From: Mytilus californianus
Lineage: Eukaryota > Mollusca > Bivalvia > Mytilida > Mytilidae
NCBI RefSeq assembly: GCF_021869535.1
Contig: NW_026262690.1
Location: forward strand, 11,457,501 to 11,521,500
Length of the DNA: 64,000 bases
Reading direction: 5' to 3'
This document shows, in pieces, positions 44,702-57,509 of this stretch (the stretch's first letter is position 1; each line of letters starts with the position of its first letter). Position numbers and translations under genes: made by a program. The notes under the pieces were generated by a model. That model was given only the letters and a program-made list of their open reading frames with translations. It searched no databases and was not told the origin of the DNA.

Positions 44702-47125
44702 TAATTGAATGTGCAATTTAATTTATTGACCAAAGTGCTATTAATTGTTATTGATCATCATTCCTATGATATGCCACATATCTATGCTATATCAACATGC
44801 TATGTTATGTCCTCCAAATTTCAGTTCAAGGTTCTTGTTTTGTATTCTTTTTCTTAATTCTAAAGGGAAAAAAAATATGAAGAGATCCTACTTTATAACA
44901 AAAAGTTAGTATTTAGGTATAGATTTATCTATATCATTTCAGATATTCATATTTAGACAATATTGGCTTTAGCACTTGTTGTTTGAAATAAGACATGATG
45001 TTTTGGGTATTAGGCAAAAAATTAGGAGCATTCATGTCAGGGTTATTAAAAAAAAAAATGTATGGGATGGGGGTTGGAAATCAGTTTTTTTATACCCAAC
45101 TACCCATAATTTTTATTTCATTTGTTCTCCCATACAATTTTTCTGGAATAGCTCTTATAAAAATCACAATCATACTTTGCTCAATAGGTGGACATTAAGT
45201 AATACTAAGAAGTAAGCTTGATTACTTTACATATGTAGGTTTCGGTTAGGGAAGTTACTTTATGAATTCTCTTATCAATATTATTTTATTTATATTTGGG
45301 ATGAGGTGCTTTGCTTTTATTGGATAGAGGGGAACTTTTTATATAAAGGTAACAAATTGTCAGGGTGATATTTTATATGACTGTTCTGAAGGAGGAAGTA
45401 CTGGTATACTGTATGATCCCTGTCTGTCCATCAGTGCATATGTCAGTCCATCTCTTCAATAAAAGTTCAATTCAAATATTCATAGGAACAACAAATTAGA
45501 GCTTCTTGAATTTTGGTTTCAAGCTTTATGTTAGCATGCACATTCAGATTCATCCCTCCTCAATTTCCTGTTTACTGGATGCCTATATTTACTAATACAT
45601 AATGGCCATGTACTAAATTTCTAGGGAACTACTAAAAGATGCCTTAAACTTTGTTTTCAAGCTTCATGTGAAGATGCAACACTGTGTGGTGCATTTTTAT
45701 CTTCATTGCTCTTCTTCAGCTTCATGTTAACCAAATACATGACAGCTGAAGCATTATTAGTGAAAAATAGCTCACAGTTTTACTTTTTACTCATTATTCT
45801 ATCTCTATATCGAATGAATGTTTTTGTTCTTTACAGGTCTCATTCAAAGTTCAGATCACTGTGTTCAAGTTTGTCTTTATATAAATTTATAGATATAGAT
45901 ATAGATTGCTGTATGTCTTTTTATGGTGTTGTTGGGTTGATGTCTCATCTCCTTTTCTTTTCTTTGAACCATTTAGTAGCTGCAGAATCGTAGCTTTTAT
46001 GGTCCTTGGATATTTGAAAAAAAATATATACATGTTTCTGCCTACAGGTTAATGAAAATCTATTCAAAAAATTATATTCAAAAAGTGAATCTATATACCA
46101 AATTTACTATTTTTTTGTTCTCATTATTGTGACTTTATTTTTCCTGAGGCCTCTTTAACAGTGCCTTTTGTTCCTGTGACTTTTTTCTGTGACTTTTTTT
46201 AACCACATTCATTCAATAACACTTGCTGCAAAACCTCCCTTTGGCAAGCAATTCTAATGATAACAAAACCAATTAATGATATAGACAACAAATTTATATC
46301 CAAGGACTTCTCTTTTGTACCATACCATCTTGTCTCCTACTATATTCGTTCTGTCTTCTGTTCCAGTAATTAACTTTTATCCTGCAATACCATTTACTGT
46401 GAGTGTTTTAAAGGAGGTTGCTAAATGAATGCTTTTGTAATATATTTGAATGGTGCCAAATCCAATGTTCTCAATTTTAATCCTCTTTAGTAGATACAAT
46501 AAAAAAGTAATAAGTTAAATAAGCAAAATGTAAATTCCTACACAGTTTCCAGCTTCTACGTTGTGCCACCCCTATTACATTTTACATGCCCATCTTTCGG
46601 ACCACTTAATGTTATGGTTGCTAGTTGATGTTTGTCTTTCAATTACTGACTCCCATGCATATTATTAGAATTTTTAATGTAGCCAAACAGATGATGGTAA
46701 AATATAGGTTATTGTATTGTAGTAAATAAATTGCATGATTTGTTGAAAAGTCCTTCATACATATTAAAATAGTAATAGTCGTTAAGGTATGGATATTTTA
46801 AGGTAAAGACCAAACACCATACATATTTTGTTTTTATTGCTACACTCTTTAATTACAAAATACTCTGAAAACTATGTTTATGGGAAAAGCATGAAATGTA
46901 GCACCCATTGATGTATTTATGTTCAAAATTAAATTATCAACAAAAGTAAACTATTGACAAAAGCAAATGATACCTATTTTAATGTTTCCAGTTTTTGTAA
47001 CAACTGTGCAGATGATAAACAGCAATAAAAGGAGTGTTCTGTTATATATGAAGACCTGTATGGGGGATTTTCTTTTCTGTTTTCTCTCATGAGATGTTAT
47101 TATTCTCAGTTAAAATGTCAATGCA
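44702..47125. other. ATG3 3' untranslated and downstream region
   Basis: Candidate polyadenylation signals (AATAAA) occur at about 45454, 46505, 46724, 47024 and later. I cannot choose between them. Near 45905-45960 lies a decayed copy of the ggttgttgtctctttgacac repeat. No further gene is supported. Confidence 0.4.
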
Positions 47126-47129
47126 AAGT

Positions 47130-47455
47130 TTTCAACGCCTATGTGGTCTCATGGAAGGGTGCTCAACTCAAGTGCGGTAGGTTGTGGGTTATATCCCTGT
47201 GGGGTAAGCTAAAGAAATCAAAACTAGTATTTGCTGCTTCTCTGTCAAATGACTTATAAGAGCAAAGACTGGTAGGCTCTCAGAGTCAGAATATTGTGTC
47301 AGGGTAGGGTGACATATATCTTCTTGCAGACCTGGTGAAGTAGTTTAAAATCCTGATCAGGGTGTCGATCTAATACAAATCAGGGTTCTTATTCATATCA
47401 CAATAACATGGATTTAATTTGTCCTGGACGTTAAACAGCCACCAACCCATCCATT
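47130..47455 (+). mobile_element. tRNA-derived SINE
   Basis: tRNA-like head with an A-box-like tatgtggtctcatggaaggg and a B box gtgggttatatccctg, a body with agggtgacatatatcttctt, and a tail ctggacgttaaacagccacc typical of mollusc SINEs. The body resembles the segments at 63290-63640 and 52795-53165. Confidence 0.65.
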
Positions 47456-48129
47456 GCAGAGTTTTGAGCACAATCTAACACAATAATGTCGTACGATACC
47501 ACTGATAGAATGACGAGGTTTTCAGATAATTTTCATATGCTGTCTTTAACATATATAATTTGGTATAAAACATGTATAATGAAAGTTGATGCATGCTGGG
47601 TATTAAATCTTTGATTAAATGTAACATTGTGTTTCCCATCTTAGTCATACCATTTAGGAACATGTTTAATTCATGTGATTGATCATCGTACTAATTCTGT
47701 CTCATTTTGTAAGTTTCTTACTATTATATGAATGCTTGCATTGGTAAAGCTGTTGAAATGTATTGATAATAAATTACCATAGTGTGTTATAAATACAATT
47801 TGTTGTAATCATTGTATGTAATCACTGTATCAATTGGAACTGCTACAGGTATACTGTTGTGTCTCATAAAATTCTAACTTGCTATATGGAAATCGTATAA
47901 AGAAAAAAATAAGTATGATGAAGATCGAGTATGTATGGTCATATTATTGAGAACTTAATGCATATATATGTTATAATTGGTTTTAATATTCACTATATGT
48001 AGTAACATTTTTATTTATTTATGACTGATAATAGAGACATTCTAACCTGTTTTGATGTTAAATAAATCATTGTCCTATACATGTTGTTTGATTAAGACAA
48101 AGCTTTACATTGGAAACTGGATTTTTTCT

Positions 48130-48955
48130 TGAGCGTCTTAACTGCAGCTGAAATGGATGTTAGTGAAATATTACCTCAAAGACCTACCAGTATCTTTTTT
48201 ATGATGCTTTGGCTAACTCGGCTGTGTATTTTTATATGTTGGATTAAGTTGTTTTATGTAATGTATCCGTTTTTATTCTGTAGTTGGTCCCTACTTCGGT
48301 TTTATCATGTATATCTATTATATAGTCATTTTATAAAATTTACTGTTTGCAAAATTATAAATTATTCTAAATAATAAGGATGTTCTTGTCCCAGGCAGAA
48401 AACCCTAGCCGTGTTAGGCGCAACATTTTGGAAGTTTTGGTCCTCGGTGCTCTTCGGCTTTGTATTTGTTTTGGCTTTCAAGCTTTTTTCATCTGAGCGT
48501 CACTGGATGGTCTTGTGTGGACGAGACGCACGTCTGGTGTATTGAATTTTAAGCCTAGTACCTTTTGTTAGCTATTATTCGTGTGTTTCTTTGTCCTATA
48601 TGTTCTCCCATTTATTTGTATTGTGGTCCTGTCATGTGATGTTGTCGTTTTGGTGTTGTGTTTGGCGTTGCAATTAAAGCGGGAGATTTGGCATGCCACA
48701 AAACCAGGTTCAACCCACCATTTTTTTCTTAAAATGTCCTGTACCAAGTCAGGAAAATGGCCATTGTTATGTTTTAGTTCGTTTCTGTGTGTGTTACATT
48801 TTAATGTTGTGTTTTTGTTGTGTCGTTGTTCTCTTATATTTGATGCTTTTCCCTCAGTTTTAGTTTGTAACCCGGATTTGTTTTTATCTCTATCGATTTA
48901 TGAGTTTCGAACAGCGGTATACGACTATTGCCTTTATTTCAAATATATTTAAAGC
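48130..48955 (+). repeat. Dispersed mussel repeat, copy 1
   Basis: Contains gcgtcactggatggtcttgt, gtggacgagacgcacgtctg, ttgttagctattattcgtgt and ends near cgaacagcggtatacgacta. The second half recurs at 58685-59150. The hydrophobic open frame of 123 residues inside it is repeat sequence. Confidence 0.75.
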
Positions 48956-49079
48956 AGATTTAATTCATTCTCATTATACAGAGATGTGTTTTTATGCTAT
49001 AACAGCATAACTATTGTATTTTGTATTTTAAACTTAGTTTTTTTCCTTGCCTGCAAATGAGACATAGGTATTATAATTT

Positions 49080-50190
49080 GACGGTGGTGGATTAAATAAA
49101 GCTTCATATTTCAGAGGGTAGAAAATCTAGATGCTTCATACCTTGTATGCAGATGTCTTATGTTACGAAGTGTCTGTCTGTCATATGTTGATTGTTCTTG
49201 ACTGATTTTTATGGTTCAGCGACTGCTTGAAAATTTTGTCATGTGAATTTCTTACTTATTATATATATATGAGTGACAGGATAATCATAATACTTTCATG
49301 GGTTCCTTGTAATAGCTATCGTCTGTCAGACAGGGTTCAACTGACCTCGACCTCATTTCATGGATCAGTGATCAGGGTATGAGTTACGTGATAAGGTTTG
49401 TTTCTCAGATACTATAAGCATTATGTCAACTTTATGTGGTGTATGGAATGATTGAAAGGGTACATGTAAGTCTTGCAAGTTTAATCTGACATTGACATCA
49501 TTTTGTGGTTCATTGCTGAATGTTAAGATTTTGTGTTTTGGTCTGTACAATGTACTTCAAAAACTATACGATTGATTGATTGATTGGTGTTTAACGCCAC
49601 TTTAAACACTTGTGTTATTTCATGGCGGTCAACTTTTATTGGTGGAGGAAGCTAGGGTGTCATGAGAGCAAAAGCTATAAACATTAAGTCAGCTATAATT
49701 GGTGCACATAATGATTCTAAGGTATACATGACTGTCTGGCATGTTTCATCTGTCTATGACCTCATTTTCATGTTTCAGTGATCAGTGTTAAGTTTCCCCA
49801 GTTTGGTCTTCTTCTCAAATACTATATTAGCAAAAGGGCAACTATATTTTGTGTTTTGAATGATGATAAGGTGTACATGTCCGTCTGGTAGGATTCATCT
49901 GACCTTGATCTCATTTTCATGGTTCATTGGTCAATGTGGAGTTTTCATGGTTTGGTCTGTTTTTTATACTATAAGTAACAGGTAAACTATATTTGGTGTA
50001 TGGATTGATTGTGAGGTATACATATCTGTCTGGCAGGATTTATCTGACCTTTACCTTAATGTCATGAATCACTGATAATGTTAATTTTATTTGATACTTT
50101 TTAAAACCTATATCTTTACGATTTCCAACACAAAATGAATCATGGTCAGTAAAGCAAGAGAGACATTTCAGTGTGTGCACTTGTTTTTGA
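49080..50190 (+). repeat. Dispersed mussel repeat (tgaccttgacctcatttt), copy 2, interrupted
   Basis: Same order of blocks as 34685-35880 but more diverged, from aaagcttcatatttcagagg to gagacatttcagtgtgtgca. At 49568-49665 it is interrupted by gattgattgattggtgttta...acgccac..catggcggtcaacttttatt, a separate repeat widespread in bivalves. Confidence 0.75.
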
Positions 50191-50229
50191 TTAATATCAT
50201 TTTTTTAATATACACATTATACCTTTACT

Positions 50230-51180
50230 CTGTATATTAATAAGTATATCTTTTTTTATCATTAATATAACCTTGTCTCAATTGGTGGATAGTGATGCAG
50301 ATATCTGTCCATTTCTCTGTCTATCTGTTCCGTCGTATGTCCTTCACCCTTTTGGTTTCCAAATAATAATAAGAGTGCCACTTGACCAAATTTTTTAAAA
50401 TTTAAAACTTGACACACTGGCATGGCCATTAAAATATAGGTCTCGTTTGATTTTGACGATTTTTGAACCAACCGTTCAAGAGGTATGCTCCCTGGTTACC
50501 TCAAACATTGGAATGTTTTGATTTCCAGTATATGAAATACCTCTATATCACTGGAAATTTTCACACGAGACTTCACCAAAAATCATTTTATCTAGTAATG
50601 GTACACAAATTCTCAATACAACGACATTGTTCATTTTTAAAGTAATTAGATGTTTTCGTCTGAAAGTTTTGTATATTGGCGAAAAAAAAATAATACGCAC
50701 AGATGAATATTTCTTATAATGCTTTATCAAATATAACAGTATACAAGAGTCACATTATATCATTTAAGTGCAATATATCTAAAAGTTTGAGTAAATGTTA
50801 TAGTAGAAGATTGATTGGTATTCAACGTCTAGTATAAAACATTGTTTGCACATCTGAACGAGAACATGTTAATGCGATATGAATACACCTCAAATAGTCG
50901 TGTTTATCGGAGAGGCAGAAAATACAAATTAATTAGCTGGCTGTGAAACAAACTCACGACCTCTAGCATTCTTAAGAGACAACTGATAACGACGATTTCC
51001 AGTGCATTTTGCCTCAAATGCTAGATCCTCATCTGTTGTATAACTTTTTGACTGATTGATGGACAGACTGTCAGACCTATTCCAATCAATAATATAAAAA
51101 GGATAATAAACAAAATATTTTACATCAAATTTAATAGATATAGGTTTCATGTCCCTGTTAAGACACACACACACATATAT
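50230..51180. repeat. Direct duplication, first copy (with SINE fragment)
   Basis: Matches 52120-53270 in the same orientation (gatagtgatgcagatatctg, tccctggttacctcaaacat, gacagactgtcagacctatt). Relative to the second copy it lacks about 220 bp around 50900. Its right part (50905-51075) is a truncated SINE in - orientation. Confidence 0.8.
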
Positions 51181-51192
51181 ATGTATAGATTA

Positions 51193-51325
51193 TTACATGG
51201 CATTTTTCATATCAGACCCTTTATCGGCCCTAGGTCATTATATCAGCCCAAGAGCCGTAGGCTCGAGGGCTGATATCATGAACGAGGGCCGATAAAGGGT
51301 CTGATATGATAAATGACATGTAATT
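51193..51325. repeat. Palindrome with gagccgtaggctcgag centre
   Basis: Arms with atcagaccctttatcggccc pair with gggccgataaagggtctgat. Inner arms atatcagccc / gggctgatat surround a GC-rich tip. Stem about 60 bp. Confidence 0.88.
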
Positions 51326-51833
51326 ATCTTTTTATCATATCCTTCAACAGAAGAAATATAGACGAACTATTTATTAAAATTTTGTCTTTCCATGAATTTT
51401 TAGATAATAATTTACAGACAACCAAATACAAATTTCTTAACTTTAATTATTTTTATTGATATTACAAGCATTTTATTTATCTTGTCACAACAGTTATCAT
51501 GAACTTAGTTTGAAAATATGCTCCTCAACCATTTTGTGAAAAGTCTTAAATCACTTGCGGTTTTCCGCTTTGTGTTGTCGTTTTCGAACAAATTTCCGGA
51601 AATGCACGACGTTGCATGTGATAAACGTCACGGAAATTAACGGAAAGGCATGTGATAACATTCCGGAAGCAGTCAATAAAGGTTCCTTTATCAGCCCGCT
51701 GAGGAAATTCTTAATCAGCCCGCTTAGGAATCTGATCAATAAACCTAGTAATCCTTTCATAGCCTTTTAATATTTTTAAATGTTATTAAACTGTAAAATT
51801 TTAGTAATATTTTATACAAGTATATGATAAATA

Positions 51834-51840
51834 TATATAT

Positions 51841-51871
<31 letters not shown>

Positions 51872-51873
51872 TT
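51834..51873. repeat. AT microsatellite
   Basis: About twenty AT dinucleotides with one phase break at 51852. Confidence 0.95.
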
Positions 51874-51874
51874 A

Positions 51875-52110
51875 AATTAGGGTGTATGCGGTTATCTGGT
51901 TAGGGGAGTATAAAGTGGTTGTGGGGCATGTTTTTTCTACGGATAATTGTATTGTGTCTTACATATTTCTCAACTGTAACAATCTTAATAAGCATATTTT
52001 GCTAAATTTCACTCATAATTAAAGTATCAAAATTTCAATTTTTGATGTAAATTATCAAGGTGACAAATATGATGATGAAACACTTAATAATAGAAATATA
52101 AACATTAATT
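51875..52110 (+). repeat. Direct repeat, paired with 60385-60600
   Basis: Shares gcggttatctggttagggga-like, cctacggataattgtattgt and gtgtcttacatatttttcaa with 60385-60600 in the same orientation, unlike the inverted blocks next to it. Confidence 0.8.
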
Positions 52111-52119
52111 ATTACATCT

Positions 52120-53270
52120 TTTTTTTATTAATATTATAACCTTGCTGTTTCAATGGGTGGATAGTGATGCAGATATCTGTTTGATTCTCTATCTATCTGT
52201 TCAGTCGTCTGTCCTCATCCTTTAGGTTTCCAAATAATAATAATAGTGCCACTTGACCAAATTAAAAAAAAAATGAAACTTGACACACTGACATGGCCAT
52301 TAAAATAAAGGTCTCGTTTGATTTTGACATTTTTTTGCATCCACTGTTCTAGAGGTATGCTCCCTGGTTACCTCAAACATTGGAATGTTTTGATTTCTAG
52401 TATATGAAAAATCTCTATATCACTGGAAATATTCGCACGAGACTTCACCAAAGTACAGTGTATCAAGTTATAGTACACAAATTCACAATACAACGAAATT
52501 TTCTTTTTTAAAGTAATGGATTCTTTTCGTCTAAAAGCTTTGTTAATGGCGAGAAAAAACTACGCTAAGTTAAAAATTCCTTAAAATGCTTTGTTAACTA
52601 TAAAAGTATGCAAGGGTCACATTGTATCATTGAAGTGATGCTTTATTAAACATCACAGTATACAAGGGTAATAATGTATAATTGAAATGATGAATTTTTG
52701 TTCAACGTCCAGTAGAAAACATTATTTCCATATCTGAACGAAAACATGTTAATGCGATATGAATACACCTTCAATTATCGCTTGTTATCCATTTTAACAC
52801 GATATCGCATACTTTTCCTTATTTTACTCCACAAAACAAAAGTGATTGTTATATCACGTCAAACAGTCAAGAGTCGTAAAGATCCCCAACAACAATAAGG
52901 TCTATATGGATCCTGTACAAGGTAATAGGTCGCAGGAAGACATGTCACACTTCCCGGACTCACTTATCTGATTTCGAGTCTGATGCTCTTACTTCGAAAT
53001 TCTGTGTGATTAGCGGAGAGGCAGAAAATAAAAATTGATTAGCTGGCTGTGAAACGATCCCACGACTTCTAGCACATTCAAGCGACAACTGACGATATCC
53101 CTATACCTTTTGCTTCAAATGCATGATCCGCATCTGTTGTATAACTTTTTGACTGATTGATGGACAGACTGTCAGACCTATTCCAATCAATAACATTAAA
53201 AAAGATAATACAATTTTTACATCAAATTTAACAGATATAAGTTTAATGTCCCCCCTTAAGACACACACAC
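52120..53270. repeat. Direct duplication, second copy, with full SINE in - orientation
   Basis: Longer copy of 50230-51180. Its right half (52795-53165) is a SINE on the - strand with gacatgtcacacttcccgga and cttacttcgaaattctgtgt, and it is inverted relative to 63290-63640. Confidence 0.8.
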
Positions 53271-53274
53271 ATAT

Positions 53275-53875
53275 ATTCAAAGTAGGGTGTATATCACTAC
53301 AAACAAGTAATAGTCTTAAATGGCCTTATATGAACGGCAATAACTGTCCTTTCCTAGATTTAGATATTTCAGTTTTACACGGGAAACTCTACACTAACAT
53401 TTACGACAAAAGGGACAATTTTTCGGTCCCTATTGTTAATTTCCTTATTTGGATGGTGATGTTCCTTTGGCACCATCTTACGGTGTTAATATATCACAAC
53501 TCGTTCAATATGCTAGTATCTGTTGTGACGTTTTGGATTTCAATGAACGTAATCTATGTATTACAGGTAAAATAATAAGTCGTGGATTTCGTTACCACTA
53601 ATTACTTACAACCTTTACTGAATTCTTCCATAGATATAAAGATTTGGTTTGGAAGTTTGGTTTAACCTGTAGAAAACTTATTTCTAACGGGGTAGCACAT
53701 CCTAATTTTTACGGAGATGTTGTTATCCGAGCCCTGAAATTCAGATACGATCCGGGTAAACTTCTCGATCCTTTAAATAAACATGTTTCAAAAGGTTCCC
53801 AATTCAACACTATACATAGATCTTTGAATATTGTTTTATTGGTATTAATATTGATTTCGTTATCAGTAAATTAAA
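53275..53875 (+). pseudogene. Penelope-like reverse transcriptase C-terminal part, copy 3
   Basis: Contains CPFLDLDISVLHGKLYTNIY and DKRDNFSVPIVNFL (53246-53575), then LAP-YGVxISQLV in another frame, and HRYKDLVWKFGLTCRKLISN through VIRALKFRYDPGKLLDPL (53644-53874). The catalytic half is absent. Near-identical inverted copy at 62583-63190. Confidence 0.78.
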
Positions 53876-53879
53876 ATCA

Positions 53880-54390
53880 AACTAAATATTATTTTTATAT
53901 ACATATGCACATTCATGGCTCTACAATCTGTCGATACCTGTATCTTGGCATTGCACAAGGTCATGTTTTTCTCTGACTGTTAATGACGTCTTTACACTTC
54001 ATCTATTGGATGCTGGATGTGTACTGATTGATATTTTTGTCTTAGATGCATGTTTTTTTTTATTAATTGTTATTGGCTTTGAACTAGCTGTCAGTAACTG
54101 TGAGTACTCTCAGATCTGTACTTAGTGTCTTTTTGTTGTGGAGATTTATAAGAACCCTGCCACGTCCACTCTGTGTTTTTGTTAGATTTATTTCTGCTTT
54201 GTATCGACCTGATGAGTTAGCCCTTTTCAACTGATTTTTATAGTTTGTTCTTATGTTATACTGTTACACCACTGTCTCAGGTTAGGGGGAGGTTTGGCGC
54301 GCCTTCAAACTAGTTTGACCCTGCATCATTCTGTATGTTCCTGTCCCAAGTCAGGAGCCTGTAATTCAGTGGTTGTCGTTTGTCGCTTGA
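53880..54390 (+). mobile_element. 3' tail of Penelope-like copy 3, truncated
   Basis: Follows the reverse transcriptase directly: gcacattcatggctctacaa, tcggttagggggaggtttgg-like, ctgtcccaagtcaggagcct and gtaattcagtggttgtcg. It stops at about 54388, where the inverted-repeat arm begins, whereas the copy at 61880-62580 continues. Confidence 0.75.
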
Positions 54391-55061
54391 CCCTTACCTT
54401 TGCCATTGAAAAAAGTCTGAACTATTACTCTACCAGTCTGAAACAGTCTAAACCCATTCTAGACCTGTACTCGACCAATACTCAACCAGTAATCCACCAA
54501 TTTTTTTTCAGTCTGAACCATACTCGACCATAGGTCTGAACGGAACTCGACCAAAGTCTGAACAATACTCGATCATACTTGACCAAATAACCACTACTTT
54601 TTTTTATTTTAACTGTTTATAGAACTATATTTTAACTTACATGACAAAAAGCCACATAAAGTAAAGATATATTTACAGATTTTTACATCCTTCCATGATT
54701 ATCAGATTTATCAAATCCAGATAGTCGAATTAAGTCTGAGTCTTGGTTAAAAAATGATGTTCTTTTAACAGAAAAATACACCTGTACTGAGGGTAATAAA
54801 ACCTAATTAAAGTGCTTCTTGTTTGCCATGTGTTTTGTTTTAACAAAACTTAATTCAACTTAATTCTTAAATAAAAACTACACAGGTTTCTTCATTTAAA
54901 AAAGGGAAACAATAAGCTTTTCCTGTTTTTTTAAGAGCCAGTTTTGAAAAAAAGAACAAATTATATTACACTTTTATTAGTTAATATTCATTTAAAAAAA
55001 AAATAAATGAGGAAAATATTAATTTTCACTTTAACTTATAAAACAAATCATGAAATCTGTT
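54391..55061 (+). repeat. Inverted-repeat arm, left
   Basis: Pairs with 59536-60246. Starts ttgacccttacctttgccat and ends aatcatgaaatctgtt. The first 200 bp are a degenerate minisatellite of about 20 bp built from cagtctgaac and actcgacca. The LINE at 55061 begins at its inner end. Confidence 0.88.
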
Positions 55062-57507
55062 ACTGAAGTTATTGATATAAATAGAAAAATGAGTGATCAT
55101 AATGCTACCAAAGTATATCTAAAATTTCCAAATTTTAGCAAAAAAACTTTTAAACGAACTATTTGGTTATATAAACATGCAGATTTTACTAGATTTAATA
55201 ATGATATTCAAAATTTTGATTGTCAAACTTCTTTAGCTGCTTTTGAGGATGACGTAGACCGAATGGCAGTTTTTTTCACAGAAAAATATATAGACATGGC
55301 AAAATTAAACCTACTAAAACCGTCACTATTCTATCATCAGATAAACCGTGGTTTAACTCGAAAAGAGATTAGACTACGTGATAGACTTCATAAAAAATTA
55401 CGAAAATTGAGAACTGTGCAAAATACTAACAAATTTAAAGTTCAACGTAACAAAGTATATAACATGATTATTTCTGCAAAGGAACAATTCTATTTAAACG
55501 CTAATGGTCTTTTAGATGAAAAGTCAAACCCAAACCCGGAATCTTTGTTAAAAAAATTATGGGTAATTGTCGTTCCACATCGATTCCTCCCTTGTTAAAT
55601 CCAAATACTAGTGAAATTTCTGTTGGTGAAAAAGAAAAAGCAGATTTGCTTAACTCATATTTTTGTAATATTTCTACGTCTTCGGATGATGGAGTTCACC
55701 TCCAGATCTACCACTTCGTACCCAACATAGCTTAGATATTGATGAAATAACGGATGATGAGAATAAAGACATACTCAACTCTTTGGAAATTGGTATAGCA
55801 TCCGGTGAAGATTGTATTAGTCATCAAATGTTGAAATGTATTGATAATAGTGTGTGTGTACCTTTATTATATATATTCGACTGTTCAATGAGAACTTCAA
55901 AATTTCCTAGTTGCTGGAAAGTTGCTAATGTTTTCGTTTTTTTCAAAAAGGTGATAAATCGATGGTTTCAAACTATCGTCCTATTGCATTGTTAAGCTGT
56001 GTGGGTAAAGTTTTTGAAAGGATAGTTTATAAACATATTTTTAATTTCATTTTTGAACACAAGCTATTGTATAAATTCCAATCAGGTTTAGTTCCCGGTC
56101 ATTCAATATTTCATCAAATGATTGAGATTCATCAGAGAATTTGTTTAGCTATGGAAGATAAAGATATTATTTGTATGATTTTTTGTGATATCTCGAAGGC
56201 TTTTGACCGACTTTGGCATAAAGGTCTATTGGCAAAAATTAAAACTTATGGCATAAAAGGTAAATTATTGGGTTGGATGGAAAATTATTTAAGTTATAGG
56301 AAACAAAAAGTGCTTCTGAAAAATTCAGAATCCACATTTTGAACATTAAAAGCAGGTGTGCCCCAAGGCTCAGTACTTGGGCCCTTATTATTTCTTATAT
56401 TTATAAATGACATTGCAGATGAAATTCAATGTTTAGTTAGACTTTTTGCCGATGATAGTTCACTTATGTATTCTTCGATTAATGCTATAGATATAGAAAG
56501 GAGATTAAATGTGGATCTAGAAACTTTAAATAATTGGTCAAAACAATGGCTTGTAGATTTTAATCCTCAAAAAACAGAACATATGGTGTTTAATTTACGT
56601 AAGGATTCACAGCTTATTAATATGAAATTCAATGGACAATTTATTAAAAAAGTTAATGATCACAAACATTTGGGTGTTACGTTTTCTAATAACTGCAAGT
56701 GGTGAGTACATATAGATAATATTTGCTGTAGTGCCACTAAACAGATTTTTGTTCTCAGGAAATTGAAATATATTCTTAACAGAAACATCTTAATACGATA
56801 TATCTCGCATGCATACTTCCACTTTTAGAATATGCATGCGAACTATGGGATGGATGCTGTGTTAAAGATTCTGAAAAAAATTGAGCGCTTGCAGCTTGAG
56901 GCAGCCAGAATTATTATTAGACTTCCGCAATTTTCAAGCAAAGAGTCCCTACTTTTTGAAACTGGACGGGAAACTTTGAGTTCTAGAAGAAATAGACTTG
57001 AATTATGTTTATTTCATAAAATACATAATAATAATGTTCCAGAATATCTTATGGATTGTATCTCAGATTATGGAGACGATAATTATTATAATAGATATTA
57101 GATCCATTCAATCATCTCCAAATTTCAAAAAAACAATCCGGCGAAATGATATTTCATTTTTGGTACCTAGATATTACCTTATTGGAAATAGGATAAAAAA
57201 TATATTGCATACAAAATTACGACACAGATGTAGTCCTTTAAAAGCTGATTCATACAGAGTTAATTTAGTAAATGACCTAAGTTGTGAATGTGGGTGTTCA
57301 TTAGAAGATTCGATTCATTTTTTCTTAGAATGCCCACTCTACATAAATTTAAGAAACCAGCTCTTTAAAAATATCCAACACTTAGTTGCTTTTTCCATAG
57401 AACATATTTTATTTGGAACAGACGAAATTAGTGTTGAACAAAACACAATCCTTTTCAGAAATATACATAGTTATATACGCCATACAAAACGATTCTTTGA
57501 TTAATAT
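55061..57507 (+). pseudogene. LINE (Jockey/CR1-like) ORF2, 5' truncated and broken
   Basis: Starts in the end of the endonuclease domain (MSDHNATKVYLKF), then a linker with RKEIRLRDRLHKKLRKL (55050-55598), reverse transcriptase with SNYRPIALLSCVGKVFERIV and DISKAFDRLWHKGL (55962-56342), GVPQGSVLGPLLFLIFINDI and the catalytic FADDSS (ADD at 56448-56456), and a C-terminal zinc-finger-like CECGCSLEDSIHFFLECPLY, ending at 57504. Stops at about 55597, 56341 and 56703 and frame changes near 55690, 55950 and 57070 make it inactive. Confidence 0.88.
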
Positions 57508-57509
57508 TG

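Noticed and set aside
47475-47663. Antisense 62-residue open frame downstream of ATG3
   Set aside because: Short, AT-rich, no domain and next to a SINE; chance expectation at this base composition.
48581-48952. Hydrophobic 123-residue open frame as a small membrane protein
   Set aside because: A dispersed repeat with a second copy at 58926-59153; the frame is not kept between copies beyond part of the sequence.
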